Origin: JAHEDH01 sp963745865
Lineage (GTDB): Bacteria > Actinomycetota > Acidimicrobiia > Spongiisociales > ZC4RG35
Assembly (NCBI GenBank): GCA_963745865.1
Contig: CAVUYZ010000012.1
Location: forward strand, 52,724 to 116,723
Length of the DNA: 64,000 bases
Direction of reading: 5' to 3'
Shown: one piece after another, positions 36,979 to 45,856 of the stretch
Position numbering within the stretch: position 1 is the stretch's first letter
Layout: each line of letters starts with the position of its first letter
Position numbers and translations under genes: made by a program
The notes under the pieces: generated by a model
Told to the model about the DNA's origin: nothing
The model's input: only the letters and a program-made list of their open reading frames with translations
The model's database searches: none

Positions 36979-37545
36979 ATGTCACACCCGATCAGTCGAT
37001 ATCCCGTTCCGGACATCGATGACCTGCCAGACGATCTCAGGGAGACGGTTTCGGCCGTCCTCGAGAAGACCGGCTTCGTTCCGAACGTCTTCCTCGCCCT
37101 TGCCCACCGGCCCGATGAGTTGCGAGCATTCCTCGCCTACCACGAGGCGTTGATGGAACGGGACAGCGGCCTGACCAAATCCGAACGCGAGATGATCGTG
37201 GTCGCAACGTCAGGCGCCAACGATTGTGTGTACTGCGTCGTGGCCCATGGCGCGATCTTGAGGATCCGGTCGAAGCAACCGCTTCTTGGCGACCAGCTGG
37301 CTACCAACCATCGGAAAGCCGACATCACGGACAGGCAGCGCTCGATGCTCGACTTCGCGTTGAAGGTGGCGCTCCACTCCGAACTGATCGACGACGCTGA
37401 CTTCGAAGCGCTGCGTGCTCACGGATTCGGTGATGAGGACATCTGGGACATCGCCGCGATTGCATCCCTGTTCGCGCTGTCGAACCGAATGGCGAACTTC
37501 CTGTCGATGCGGCCAAACGAGGAATTCTTCGCGATGGCCAGGTGA
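36979..37545 (+). CDS. AhpD-like peroxidase-related protein (carboxymuconolactone decarboxylase fold)
   Basis: The 188-residue protein carries the AhpD-like motif ANDCVYCVVAHG, a CxxC with the following His, in the helical CMD fold. TIGR01926-type peroxidase-related enzymes share this length and the N-terminal motif FVPNVFLALAHRPDELRAF. It starts 10 bp after the AcuI-like gene with an AAGGAGAGG ribosome-binding site, so the two are co-transcribed. Confidence 0.88.
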   Translation: MSHPISRYPVPDIDDLPDDLRETVSAVLEKTGFVPNVFLALAHRPDELRAFLAYHEALMERDSGLTKSEREMIVVATSGANDCVYCVVAHGAILRIRSKQPLLGDQLATNHRKADITDRQRSMLDFALKVALHSELIDDADFEALRAHGFGDEDIWDIAAIASLFALSNRMANFLSMRPNEEFFAMAR

Positions 37546-37587
37546 GCTGTCCGGATGATCAGACCACCAGGGAGGACAAGGCTCACG

Positions 37588-37920
37588 ATGCGGATGGCAG
37601 GTGCGAACAAGATGAGAAGTGTTTGGTTTCTGGTCGGGATGGTGGTGGCGGGCATCGTTGCCGGATGCGCTCCGGTCGAGCTCGTCGACGCGTCCGGCGA
37701 GGAGATCTACACCCAACTGTGCGCCCGATGTCACGGGATCGAGATGGAAGGCGGGGCGGCGCCTGCATTCGTAATCACCGCCGAGACCAGCGACGAGTAT
37801 CTCGTGACGACGATACGTGACGGCTTCGGCGCCATGGCCGGGTTCGGGGAGACGCTCACGGATGCCCAGATTCGCCGGGTCGTCGACTTCTTGAGGGCCT
37901 CCGCCGGTTCGGAGGGGTAA
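37588..37920 (+). CDS. Membrane-anchored single-haem cytochrome c
   Basis: A hydrophobic segment (VWFLVGMVVAGIVAGC) with a lipobox-like IVAGC precedes the haem-binding motif CARCHG; the axial Met is probably in GAMAGF. After the signal about 90 residues remain, a typical class I c-type domain. Start codons at 37555, 37588 and 37612 are possible. It follows the AhpD-like gene by about 40 bp. Confidence 0.82.
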   Translation: MRMAGANKMRSVWFLVGMVVAGIVAGCAPVELVDASGEEIYTQLCARCHGIEMEGGAAPAFVITAETSDEYLVTTIRDGFGAMAGFGETLTDAQIRRVVDFLRASAGSEG

Positions 37921-38006
37921 TCGCCGGCCCCGGGTGAGTTGGTGTGTCACGCGAGCCTCAGAGCCTCAGTCGCTTATGCGATCAATTGGATCGTGTCGAC
38001 GTGGAC

Positions 38007-38432
38007 TCAGCGGCCCAGGGTGGCGGTGAGGCCGGCGGCGAGCGTGTCGAGCTGGTCCTGGTTCAGTCGCGCCTCGGGATGGATGGCCGTGTAGTACAGC
38101 GGGGGCATCGAACCCTCCTGGACGGTCTCCACCGCTTCATGCGTACTGCGGTATTGGCGGTTCCATTCCGAGAAGTTGAGGATGCGACGGCCTTCGTCGA
38201 CGTGATTCGCGACGACCCACGACACTGGAGCGATGTTGCTGTACCAGGTCCACTCGGTCTCGTTGCTGTGGCAATCGAAGCAGGCGGCAACCGCCAGCTC
38301 CCTCGTCTGCGCCGAGTCCCACGCCGGCTCCTCGATGACGGGGGGATTCGTGTGTTCCCGTCCGTAGGGGACCAGCTGGATGGCGGCCAGCAGGCCGACG
38401 ACCCCGATCAGTGATTTCATCCACCAGTTCAT
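38007..38432 (-). CDS. Haem-binding domain protein (CxxCH, PF14376-like)
   Basis: One N-terminal helix (SLIGVVGLLAAIQLV) is followed by FDCHSNETEWTWYSNIAPVSW, giving the haem motif CFDCH and the conserved region of the haem-binding domain family. It is 141 residues, exported, membrane-anchored. It overlaps apbE by 4 bases and closes the electron-transfer operon. Confidence 0.85.
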   Translation of the reverse strand: MNWWMKSLIGVVGLLAAIQLVPYGREHTNPPVIEEPAWDSAQTRELAVAACFDCHSNETEWTWYSNIAPVSWVVANHVDEGRRILNFSEWNRQYRSTHEAVETVQEGSMPPLYYTAIHPEARLNQDQLDTLAAGLTATLGR

Positions 38433-39253
38433 CGCAATTCCTCCAGGTGCCAGGTCGTCATCGTTCTGCCATCGCACTCGCGGGTGCCGACCGATATCTC
38501 GTCGAAGCCGCTCGTCCATCTCGTATCGGCGCCGTGGGTGATGATGTAGGCCTCGTAGCCGGGCCGTGTCTCGATCCACGCCAATCCCTCTTCGCCCATG
38601 ACGAAGACCGTGGTGGCGTACGCGTCGGCGATCGCCAGATCGACGCCGACCACGGTTGCGCTGGCGAGCCCGATCGCGGTGTAGCCGGTTCGGGGGTCGA
38701 TGATGTGCGCGCCCCGCTCGTAGGTGGCCGACGTGGCGATGGCCAGTGTGCCCTCCGCCTCGACGACCATCGCCAGGGCGTCGCCGATCTCTGGGTGTCG
38801 AATCCCGATCCGCCAGGGCATGTCACCAGCCGGGTGGCCGCGTACGACGATGTCGCCGCCAGCGTTCACGGCGAAGTTGCGACATCCGTGATCCTCGAGC
38901 AGTTCGGCGGCATGCTCGATCGCCCATCCTTTGACCAGCCCCGACGGATCGAGCCGGGTTCCATTGGGAGCGGGAATTTCGAAGACGTCGAAGACCCCGT
39001 TGGAGTCCACTCGGATCGACTCGCAGAGCGAGAGGACCTCGGTGATCTCCTCGCCCGCCTCGCTGAGCGTGAGGTCACCGCGACCGAGGGCACTCATCGG
39101 CGTCGAGTCGTCGTAGGTGCTGAATGTCGAGTCCACATGGTGGAGCCAATCGACGACCGCGTCCACGGCGCTCGCAGGGGCGTCTTCGTCTCGGATGTCG
39201 ATACTCACGGCCATACCCATGACGTACTCCACGTGGTGGCGGCCGGGTGTCAT
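38429..39253 (-). CDS. apbE: FAD:protein FMN transferase
   Basis: ApbE attaches FMN covalently to a Thr/Ser of partner proteins. The FAD-binding and metal motifs are visible: DSTFSTYDDSTPMSALGRG, LDPSGLVKGWAIE, NAGGDIVVRG and HIIDPRTGY, with the late DAYATTVFVMG. It is 274 residues. The upstream gene, overlapping by 4 bases, encodes an FMN-binding protein with the SGATYTS attachment motif, its obvious substrate. Confidence 0.92.
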   Translation of the reverse strand: MTPGRHHVEYVMGMAVSIDIRDEDAPASAVDAVVDWLHHVDSTFSTYDDSTPMSALGRGDLTLSEAGEEITEVLSLCESIRVDSNGVFDVFEIPAPNGTRLDPSGLVKGWAIEHAAELLEDHGCRNFAVNAGGDIVVRGHPAGDMPWRIGIRHPEIGDALAMVVEAEGTLAIATSATYERGAHIIDPRTGYTAIGLASATVVGVDLAIADAYATTVFVMGEEGLAWIETRPGYEAYIITHGADTRWTSGFDEISVGTRECDGRTMTTWHLEELR

Positions 39254-40013
39254 ATCAGGCTCGTCACGCCGGCGGCCCGGGCTGCGTCGATCGCCGATTG
39301 GAGGGACCGTTCGTAGTCACGGCTCGTGTAGGTGGCGCCCGAGACGGTGTCGACTTGGGATGTCTGCGCGGTGAGCGCTTCGGAGTTGAGACGCGGGACT
39401 GCGATCCTGTTGATCCGGTTGCTCGTCCCGTTGCCGGTCGGAGCCTGGAGCACGCGGACATCGGAAAGGCTGCCGTCGGGAGCAAATGCGGCTTGGACTT
39501 GAACGTTGCCGAATCTGTTTCTGAAGACGTCTCCCTGCACGACCGTCGGCTGTGCGGAAACCTGCGCCGGCTGTGCGGCGGCTTGCGTCGCCGTGTGGTG
39601 GCTTGGGCAGTCAGGCCGCTCGTCGTTTGGGCGGGGATCGTGTGAATGGGGCCCGTCGACGTGATGATCGGCGTCGATCCGGTGTCGGTGGTGGCGAACA
39701 TGGCGGTCAGTCCGCCGGTGGTGATCAGGCTGAGACCGAGCGCAGCGACGCGGGCGCCTTTGGCGGCATGGCGCCGTTTGCTCTTCGAGCGGGATCCGGG
39801 CGCTGTCCTCGCCGGGGCGCTGCCGTTCTCAGCGCTGCCGGCCGGGATGGTGGCGCGTTGTTGTCGAAGACGTTCCACCCTCGCGTCGAGGTCTTCGAGG
39901 GTCAGGTTTCCGGCAGTCGTGCGGTGTGGCGTCTCGGATGTCCGTCGAGCAGTCAGCCGTTCGAGTCGGGCTTCCTGCTCAGGGGTCAAAGATGTCGCTC
40001 TGTCCGTCGTCAT
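39250..40013 (-). CDS. Membrane-anchored FMN-binding domain protein, frame change
   Basis: The N-terminal 75 residues form basic/acidic helices (LTPEQEARLERLTARR, LTLEDLDARVERLRQQ) in the cytoplasm. One membrane helix (RVAALGLSLITTGGLTAMFA) follows, then a Thr/Ala/Gln linker in which the frame changes near 39585, and an FMN-bind domain with SGATYTSRDYERSLQSAID. The Thr of SGATYTS is the expected site of covalent FMN. The start may be the ATG at 40013 or the GTG at 40019. It is overlapped by apbE. Confidence 0.85.
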
Positions 40014-40091
40014 GCTCACAGTTAGCCATGCCGGGGTTGAAGCAACGTGAGTCCTGGCTGAGTGTCTGCTGTGAATCGCGCGCTGGTCGAT

Positions 40092-40628
40092 CTATGTCGG
40101 GACAGACCGACGTTTGGCGATGGAGCCGAAGACCCTGACTCCGAGCCCATAGGTAGCGAAACCAGCCATCGTCACGAAACCCACTCGGAACCAGAGACTG
40201 CCGACATCGGAGCCGATCTGAACCGTGTGGAGGAATGCGAACGTGGTTCCGAAGACTGATCCCAGATGGATCACCCGCCACCAGCTGCGAGGCTTGAGCT
40301 TGGTTGGCCATGAGGTGAACACGGCGACCGACAGCAGGTAGGTCGACAGGACTCCCCATGTGATGGCCCAACCATCGATGCCTGGGATGACGATCTCCGG
40401 CAGGCCGATCCCCGAGGCCGTATCGAGCCAGGACGCCAGGATGTGGACGCCGACGAAGACGAGCGTCAATCCCCCGAGCCAATTGTGGAGGTCGAGCCAC
40501 CATGCCGGGCGTAGTTTCGATCCGGTGTCGCGCGACGAGAAGAAGAAGCCCCATGCAAGCGCAAACACCGCGAGCACCGCCGCGACGATGCCGGTCGAGC
40601 GGGTCAGGTATCCGACGAAGTCGCCCAT
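40092..40628 (-). CDS. Ferric-reductase-like transmembrane cytochrome b protein
   Basis: The 178-residue protein has five to six helices with His pairs in two of them (LHNWLGGLTLVFVGVHIL and VIHLGSVFGTTFAFLHTVQ), fitting two b haems of the ferric-reductase-like/YedZ (MsrQ) fold. It is the first gene of the minus-strand module with the FMN-binding protein, ApbE and the haem protein, so electrons probably pass through it to extracytoplasmic flavin and haem carriers. Confidence 0.82.
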   Translation of the reverse strand: MGDFVGYLTRSTGIVAAVLAVFALAWGFFFSSRDTGSKLRPAWWLDLHNWLGGLTLVFVGVHILASWLDTASGIGLPEIVIPGIDGWAITWGVLSTYLLSVAVFTSWPTKLKPRSWWRVIHLGSVFGTTFAFLHTVQIGSDVGSLWFRVGFVTMAGFATYGLGVRVFGSIAKRRSVPT

Positions 40629-40672
40629 ATCTCGCACCCGCTCTCTCGGGATCGTCGGTCGAGTCGACAGTA

Positions 40673-40720
40673 TCGAAGAGGTCGACACTCAGGAGGGGGA
40701 GAAGGTGTCGACCTCTTCGA
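40673..40720. promoter_or_regulatory. Perfect 16-bp inverted repeat between divergent operons
   Basis: TCGAAGAGGTCGACAC (40673-40688) and its exact complement (40705-40720) flank a 16-nt spacer, in the 247-bp gap between the ferric-reductase-like gene (start 40628) and the response regulator gene (start 40876). It could be an operator for the neighbouring response regulator or a long hairpin. Confidence 0.75.
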
Positions 40721-40875
40721 AAGCGTGTTGATGGTTCGCGAGGGAATTGGCTGGTGGTCTCAATACCGGGAATGGTGCCTCCCGGACTTCAATGCCGGCT
40801 GAGAGCAGGCTGGGTCGCTGCGTAGAAGATCGTTCGACTCCAGACATTTCTCTTCGTGAGTGGCATGATCTGATC

Positions 40876-41610
40876 ATGAGCGCATCGAGATCGAGTCCGG
40901 CCGCAGCCAACGGTGAAGGTGCGAGGATCCTCGTCGTCGACGACGAGCCGAGCCTCGTCGATGCGGTCTCGACGGCACTCCGATACGAGGGGTTCGAAGT
41001 GTTCGAGGCCGCAACCGGCGAGTCGGGCCTCGCATCGGCGAAGGCCGATGACCCCGATCTGATCATCCTCGATGTCATGCTGCCGGACCTCGACGGCTTC
41101 GCGGTGGCGGAGCGACTGCGCAGCTCGAGGATCGATATCCCGGTCCTGTTTCTCACCGCTCGCGACACCCTCGACGACAAGGCAACCGGGTTCTCGGTCG
41201 GCGCGGACGACTACCTCACCAAGCCCTTCTCATTGGCGGAATTGGTGATGCGTGCCAAGGCGATCTTGCGGCGTTCCGGCCTCGCCGGTGGAGCGTCATC
41301 GATGCTGACCTTTGCCGACCTCGAACTGGATGTCGACGGCCATCAGCTGAAGCGGGGTGGCCACCCGATCGAGCTCACCGCAACGGAGTTCGCGGTTCTC
41401 AAGTATTTCATGGTGAACCCCGGAATCGTCCTCTCGAAGGCCCAGATCCTCGACCACGTGTGGCACTACGACTTCGACGGTGACTCGAACATCTGCGAGA
41501 CCTACGTCAGCTATCTCCGGAAGAAGCTCAGTGAGTACGGCCCTCCACTCATCCACACCGTCAGACTGGTGGGATACGTCCTACGTGAGCCGGACGGGTC
41601 CGGGCCGTGA
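40876..41610 (+). CDS. OmpR/PhoB-family response regulator
   Basis: The receiver domain has the acidic pocket VVDDEPS, the phospho-acceptor Asp in IILDVMLPD near residue 69, the Thr in FLTARD and the Lys in LTKPFS. The C-terminal winged helix (LTATEFAVLKYFM, NICETYVSYLRKKL) binds DNA. It is 244 residues, with a 17-residue N-terminal extension. It overlaps the kinase gene by 4 bases (GTGA). The divergent redox operon is a likely target. Confidence 0.93.
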   Translation: MSASRSSPAAANGEGARILVVDDEPSLVDAVSTALRYEGFEVFEAATGESGLASAKADDPDLIILDVMLPDLDGFAVAERLRSSRIDIPVLFLTARDTLDDKATGFSVGADDYLTKPFSLAELVMRAKAILRRSGLAGGASSMLTFADLELDVDGHQLKRGGHPIELTATEFAVLKYFMVNPGIVLSKAQILDHVWHYDFDGDSNICETYVSYLRKKLSEYGPPLIHTVRLVGYVLREPDGSGP

Positions 41611-43102
41611 CACTGCGTCGGCGACTGCTCCTGGCCACGAGCGCCTCGGTGTTGTTCGCGCTGCTGGTTGTCGACATCGTCACCTTCGCCGTGGTGACGG
41701 GTTCGCTCATCGATCAGGTCGATGCAGCGCTGGAGCGGGCTCACCCGCCGACCGAGCAGCTGGCCAACTCGGGCGATCCGGACAGTTGGCGGATCATCCC
41801 TGAGATCGCGCCCGGTCTTTTCGTCGCCATCGTCGACGACTCGGGCGGCGTGCTCTTCTCGGTGCCGGCAACCGAGCCCGGCCAGGCCGCGCTCACGCCC
41901 GAGCTCGGCATGATCGACATCGGCGTTCGCCATCAGACGGTGCTGGCAACGGACGGCACCGAGATGCGACTCCAGGCAGACCGCGCTCGCCGACGGGAGG
42001 GTGCTCCTCGTCGGGGAGTCGCTCCACGAGGTGAACGAAACGCGCGATCGTCTGCTGGGGGTGCTCGTCGCAGCCAGCATCGCCGCGATTCTGACCGTGC
42101 TCGCTGTCGCCTGGTGGTTGATCAGAGTGGGGCTTGCGTCCGCTCAGCGCTGTCGAGTCTGCGGCGGCCGCGATCACCGACGACGAACTCGGGGATCGGC
42201 GGGTTCCCGGAGCGGGTCACGTGACCGAGGTAGGGAGCCTCGCTCGCGCTCTGAACGCAATGCTCGATCGGCTCGATCTGGCACGGGAAGAGCGTGAGCG
42301 CACGCTCGTGGCTCTGCAAGCGTCCGAAACCAGGATGCGGCAGTTTGTCGCCGATGCGTCGCATGAGCTCAGAACCCCGATCGCCGCCACCGCCGCGTAC
42401 GCCGAACTCTTCGAATCGGGGGCCAGAGACCACCCGGCCGACCTCGAACGATCGATGGCAGGCATTCGTAACGAGACCGCGCGGATGTCGGGCCTGGTCG
42501 ACGACCTCTTGTTGCTCGCCAGACTCGACGAGCGTCGACCCTTCATCCTGGAGCGGGTCGATCTCACCGAGGTCGTGCTCGAAGCCGTCGACGCGGCGCG
42601 GCTACTCGAGCCCGACAGGCCGTTCCAGACTCGAGTGCGGGACGTCGTCACGGTAGAAGGCGATCCGACCCGGCTTCGCCAGGTCGTCGACAACCTCCTG
42701 GCGAATGTGCGTGCGCACACGCCGGTCGGTACGCCCTGCGAAGTGGCGCTTGCGCAGGATGCCGACAACGCCCTGCTGATCATCAGTGACAACGGGCCGG
42801 GAGTCGGGGACGATCAGATGGCGAGGCTGCGCGACCGCTTCTTCCGGGTCGACAACGCTCGAACTCGTGCGAGCGGGGGAAGCGGGCTGGGGCTGGCCAT
42901 CGCGGACGCCATCGTGTCGGCCCATGGAGGCTCGATGACTCCCAGCCACCACACCCCGACCGGCCTGACGATGACGTCCGTCTCCCGAGGCGTGTCGAAG
43001 GTGACCAGGAGCAAAGTGACCGACCCGAAGACAGAAGGGAGTGCATCGCCATGGCGATCTCCGATGAATCCGCCAATCGATCAGCGAAAGGAAGCGTCAT
43101 GA
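41607..43102 (+). CDS. Membrane sensor histidine kinase, two frame changes
   Basis: Helix 1 (LLLATSASVLFALLVVDIVTF), an external domain of about 100 residues, and helix 2 (LLGVLVAASIAAILTVLAVAWWLI) are followed by a HAMP region, the H-box DASHELRTPIAA, N-box DNLLANVRAH, G1 SDNGPGVG and G2 GSGLGLAIA. Two one-base corrections, near 41985 and 42150, restore the frame. The C-terminal 50 residues diverge from the family and may hide a third. It is the partner of the response regulator it overlaps. Confidence 0.88.
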
Positions 43103-43408
43103 AACTACATCCGATACCGAGACGTGACTGGATGACTTGGTGTGACCTGTTGAGTCACGCTCCGGGGCCTGCATCTCGAGATCGCCGAACCGGAAGCCGA
43201 ACGCGGCATCGTCCGCCAGATCGACTTCGCTCCATTCGACGATCTCCTCGAGTTGGACGTCGAACACGAAGGGGCGCTCGAGGTTCGGATGATCGACCAT
43301 CCAGACAGGATCTGGATCGAAGAGGCGCCCGATGTGCGGAACCCAACGGTCGTGATCGAGTCGCCCGACGGCGTGGTTCACCTCATCCTCGTCGAGCCCC
43401 CGCGATGA
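43099..43408 (+). CDS. Small protein resembling DUF5335, one frame change
   Basis: The ATG overlaps the kinase stop (ATGA). MKLHPIPRRDWMTWCDLLSHA joins, after removal of a base near 43163, to HLEIAEPEAERGIVRQIDF, DLLELDVEHEGALEVRMIDHP, WIEEAPD and VVIESPDGVVHLILVEPP. The pattern of an N-terminal W..LC..LS helix, beta strands and a terminal hydrophobic strand resembles the DUF5335 family, whose function is unknown. The opposite strand is also open but lacks family features. Confidence 0.5.
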
Positions 43409-43502
43409 TCGGTTCTGTGCCCGAGGAGCTCCTGGGCGCCTACTTCGATGGGTGATCAGGTGGGAGATCACAGCGTGGATCCTCGCGGCTCGGCCGCGCG
43501 CG

Positions 43503-45856
43503 ATGAGCTCGGCGGCGCCTGGGCACCCAGGGATCCCTTCTCGGTGGACGTCGAGCGCCAAGACCGGAATCGGCGCCTCGCTGACACCGGAGTCTCGAGT
43601 GTGGTACACGGTGAGCCATGGGATCATCGACGAGGTCTACTACCCGCGGATCGATCGCGCCTGTACGCGTGACTTCGGCTTGATCATCTCGGATGATGCT
43701 GGGATCTTCCTCGAGGAGAAGCGCGACGCCCGGTCAACACTCGAATGGATCGAACCGGGCGTCCCCTGCTTCGATATCACGAACGCCTTGCCCGGTGGGA
43801 TCACCATCCGAAAGGAGATCGCCACAGACCCGCACCGCAGCGTCCTCTTCCAGCGGATCTCGATCGGGGGTCAGATAGACGGGAACACACGTCACCGCCC
43901 TCCTCGCTCCGCATATCGCCAATCGGGGCGGCGACAACACCGCCTGGGTCGGTTCGTACAAGGGACTCGAGATGATGTTCGCCTCGGGGTCGGGAACCGT
44001 ATTGGCGTTGGCGTCCGACGTTCCGTGGCGCTCACGGTCCGTCGGGTATGTCGGGGTCTCGGACGGTTGGCAGGATGTTCGTCGCAACGGTCGACCGACC
44101 TGGAGCTACACCAACGCGGGTCCCGGCAACGTGGCGATATCAGGCGAGATCGAGACGCTCGGGAGTGAATCATTCACGTTGGTCCTGGCGTTCGGGGCCA
44201 CCGAGGCCGAGGCGGGGCATCGGGCGAGATCTTCGTTGTTGGCCGGCATCGACTCGTCGATCGAGCACTTCCGATCGGGTTGGCGGCAGTGGCAGGGTGC
44301 ATGCCAGGACACGAATGATCCCTTGGTCGTCACGTCTCGCACCGTGCTCAGGGCGCACGAGTCGATCTCGTTCCCGGGAGCGACGATCGCGTCTCTATCC
44401 ATCCCCTGGGGTTTCGCAAAGGGTGACGACGACCTCGGCGGCTACCACCTCGTGTGGCCGCGGGACATGGTCGAGACAGTCGGCGGACTGCTTGCTGCTG
44501 GCGCGCACTCCGACGCACTGCGGGGACTCGATTGGCTCAGAGCAACGCAGGAGGTCGATGGTCACTGGCCGCAGAACATGTGGCTGGACGGTTCACCGTA
44601 TTGGGGCGGCGTGCAGATGGACGAGACTGCCTTCCCGATCCTCGCTGTCGGGTTGGCCAGACAGGCTGGATGCCGGATCGATCTGGACGATTACTGGCCG
44701 ATGATCGAGGCGGCTGCCGGCTACATCGTCGCGAACGGCCCGGTGACCGGTCAGGATCGATGGGAGGAGGATGCAGGGTATTCGCCGTTCACTCTGGCGG
44801 CCGAGATAGCGGCGCTGGTCGTCGCTGCGGGAATCGCCGACGAACTCGGCCGCCGGGAGCTCGCATCATTCCTGCTCGACACCGCAGACGTCTGGAACGA
44901 TTCCATCGAAGACTGGATCTATGTGTCGGGGGCGTCTCTGGCGGCGGAGGTCGGCGTTGACGGTTACTACGTTCGTATCGCTCCGCCGGAACAGGCAGAC
45001 GCCGCTTCGCCGGCGGAGGGGTGGGTTCCGATCAAGAACCGGGCACCAGCCGAGGCGTCTGCGCCTGCATCAGCGGTCGTGAGCCCGGACGCGCTCGCGT
45101 TGGTCCGGTTCGGGCTCAGGGATGCGCGTGATCAACGAGTCGCCAACACGGTCCGGGTGATCGACCACACGCTCCGCACCGAACTGCCCGCAGGACCCGC
45201 CTGGCGGCGATACACGGGCGACGGATACGGGGAACACGACGACGGCAGCCCGTTCGACGGGACCGGGGTCGGGAGGCCATGGCCACTTCTCACGGGCGAA
45301 CGCGCCCACTATGCGTTGGCGAGTGGGGATCGAGTCGAGGCCGAACGGCTTCGCGACGCGATGGGGAAATTCGCAGGGCCGAACCGGCTCTTCCCCGAGC
45401 AGGTCTGGGACGGAGATCCCATCCCCGATCGCGAGTTGGCGCCGGGTGGGCCGACAGGGTCGGCTATGCCTCTGGTGTGGGCCCACGCCGAGTATCTCAA
45501 GCTCGCTCGATCGATGGCTGAGAACACGGTGTTCGACATGCCGGCCGAGTCGGCCGATCGCTATCTCAGTGGGGACGAGATCCCCCGACATCGCCATCTG
45601 GGCGCCCAACCAGCGGATCTCACAGATCCAGCATGGCCGCGACCTCCGGCTTCACCTGAGGCAGCCGGCCACCGTGGTCTGGACGACCGACGACTGGCGC
45701 ACCGTCGGGGAGACGGAGACCTCGCCGACCCTGGGGATCCATGTCTCGACCCTCGCGATCGGATCAGTCGCTCCCGGAACCGAGATCGTGTTCACCACGA
45801 GATCGGGCGACGATTGGCTCGGCGAGAACGTCACGGTGACCGTCTCCGGGGACTGA
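43503..45856 (+). CDS. Glycoside hydrolase family 15 glucoamylase-like protein, two frame changes
   Basis: GH15 enzymes release glucose from starch-like or trehalose-like substrates. The N-terminal beta-sandwich domain begins PGIPSRWTSSAKTGIG and has VWYTVSHGIIDEVYYPRID. The frame changes near 43885, and the (alpha/alpha)6 domain follows with GGYHLVWPRDMVE, NMWLDGSPYWGGVQMDETAFP and RLFPEQVWD, which carries the general base. A second change near 45588 leads to a C-terminal beta domain (ATVVWTTDDWRTVGETETSP). About 784 residues. No signal peptide is seen, so it may act on cytoplasmic alpha-glucans. The 3' end overlaps the open frame of kup. Confidence 0.87.

Noticed and set aside
43097..43627. 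A 176-codon minus-strand ORF opposite the DUF5335-like gene
   Set aside because: It shows no domain and spans the ends of three plus-strand frames with better family support.
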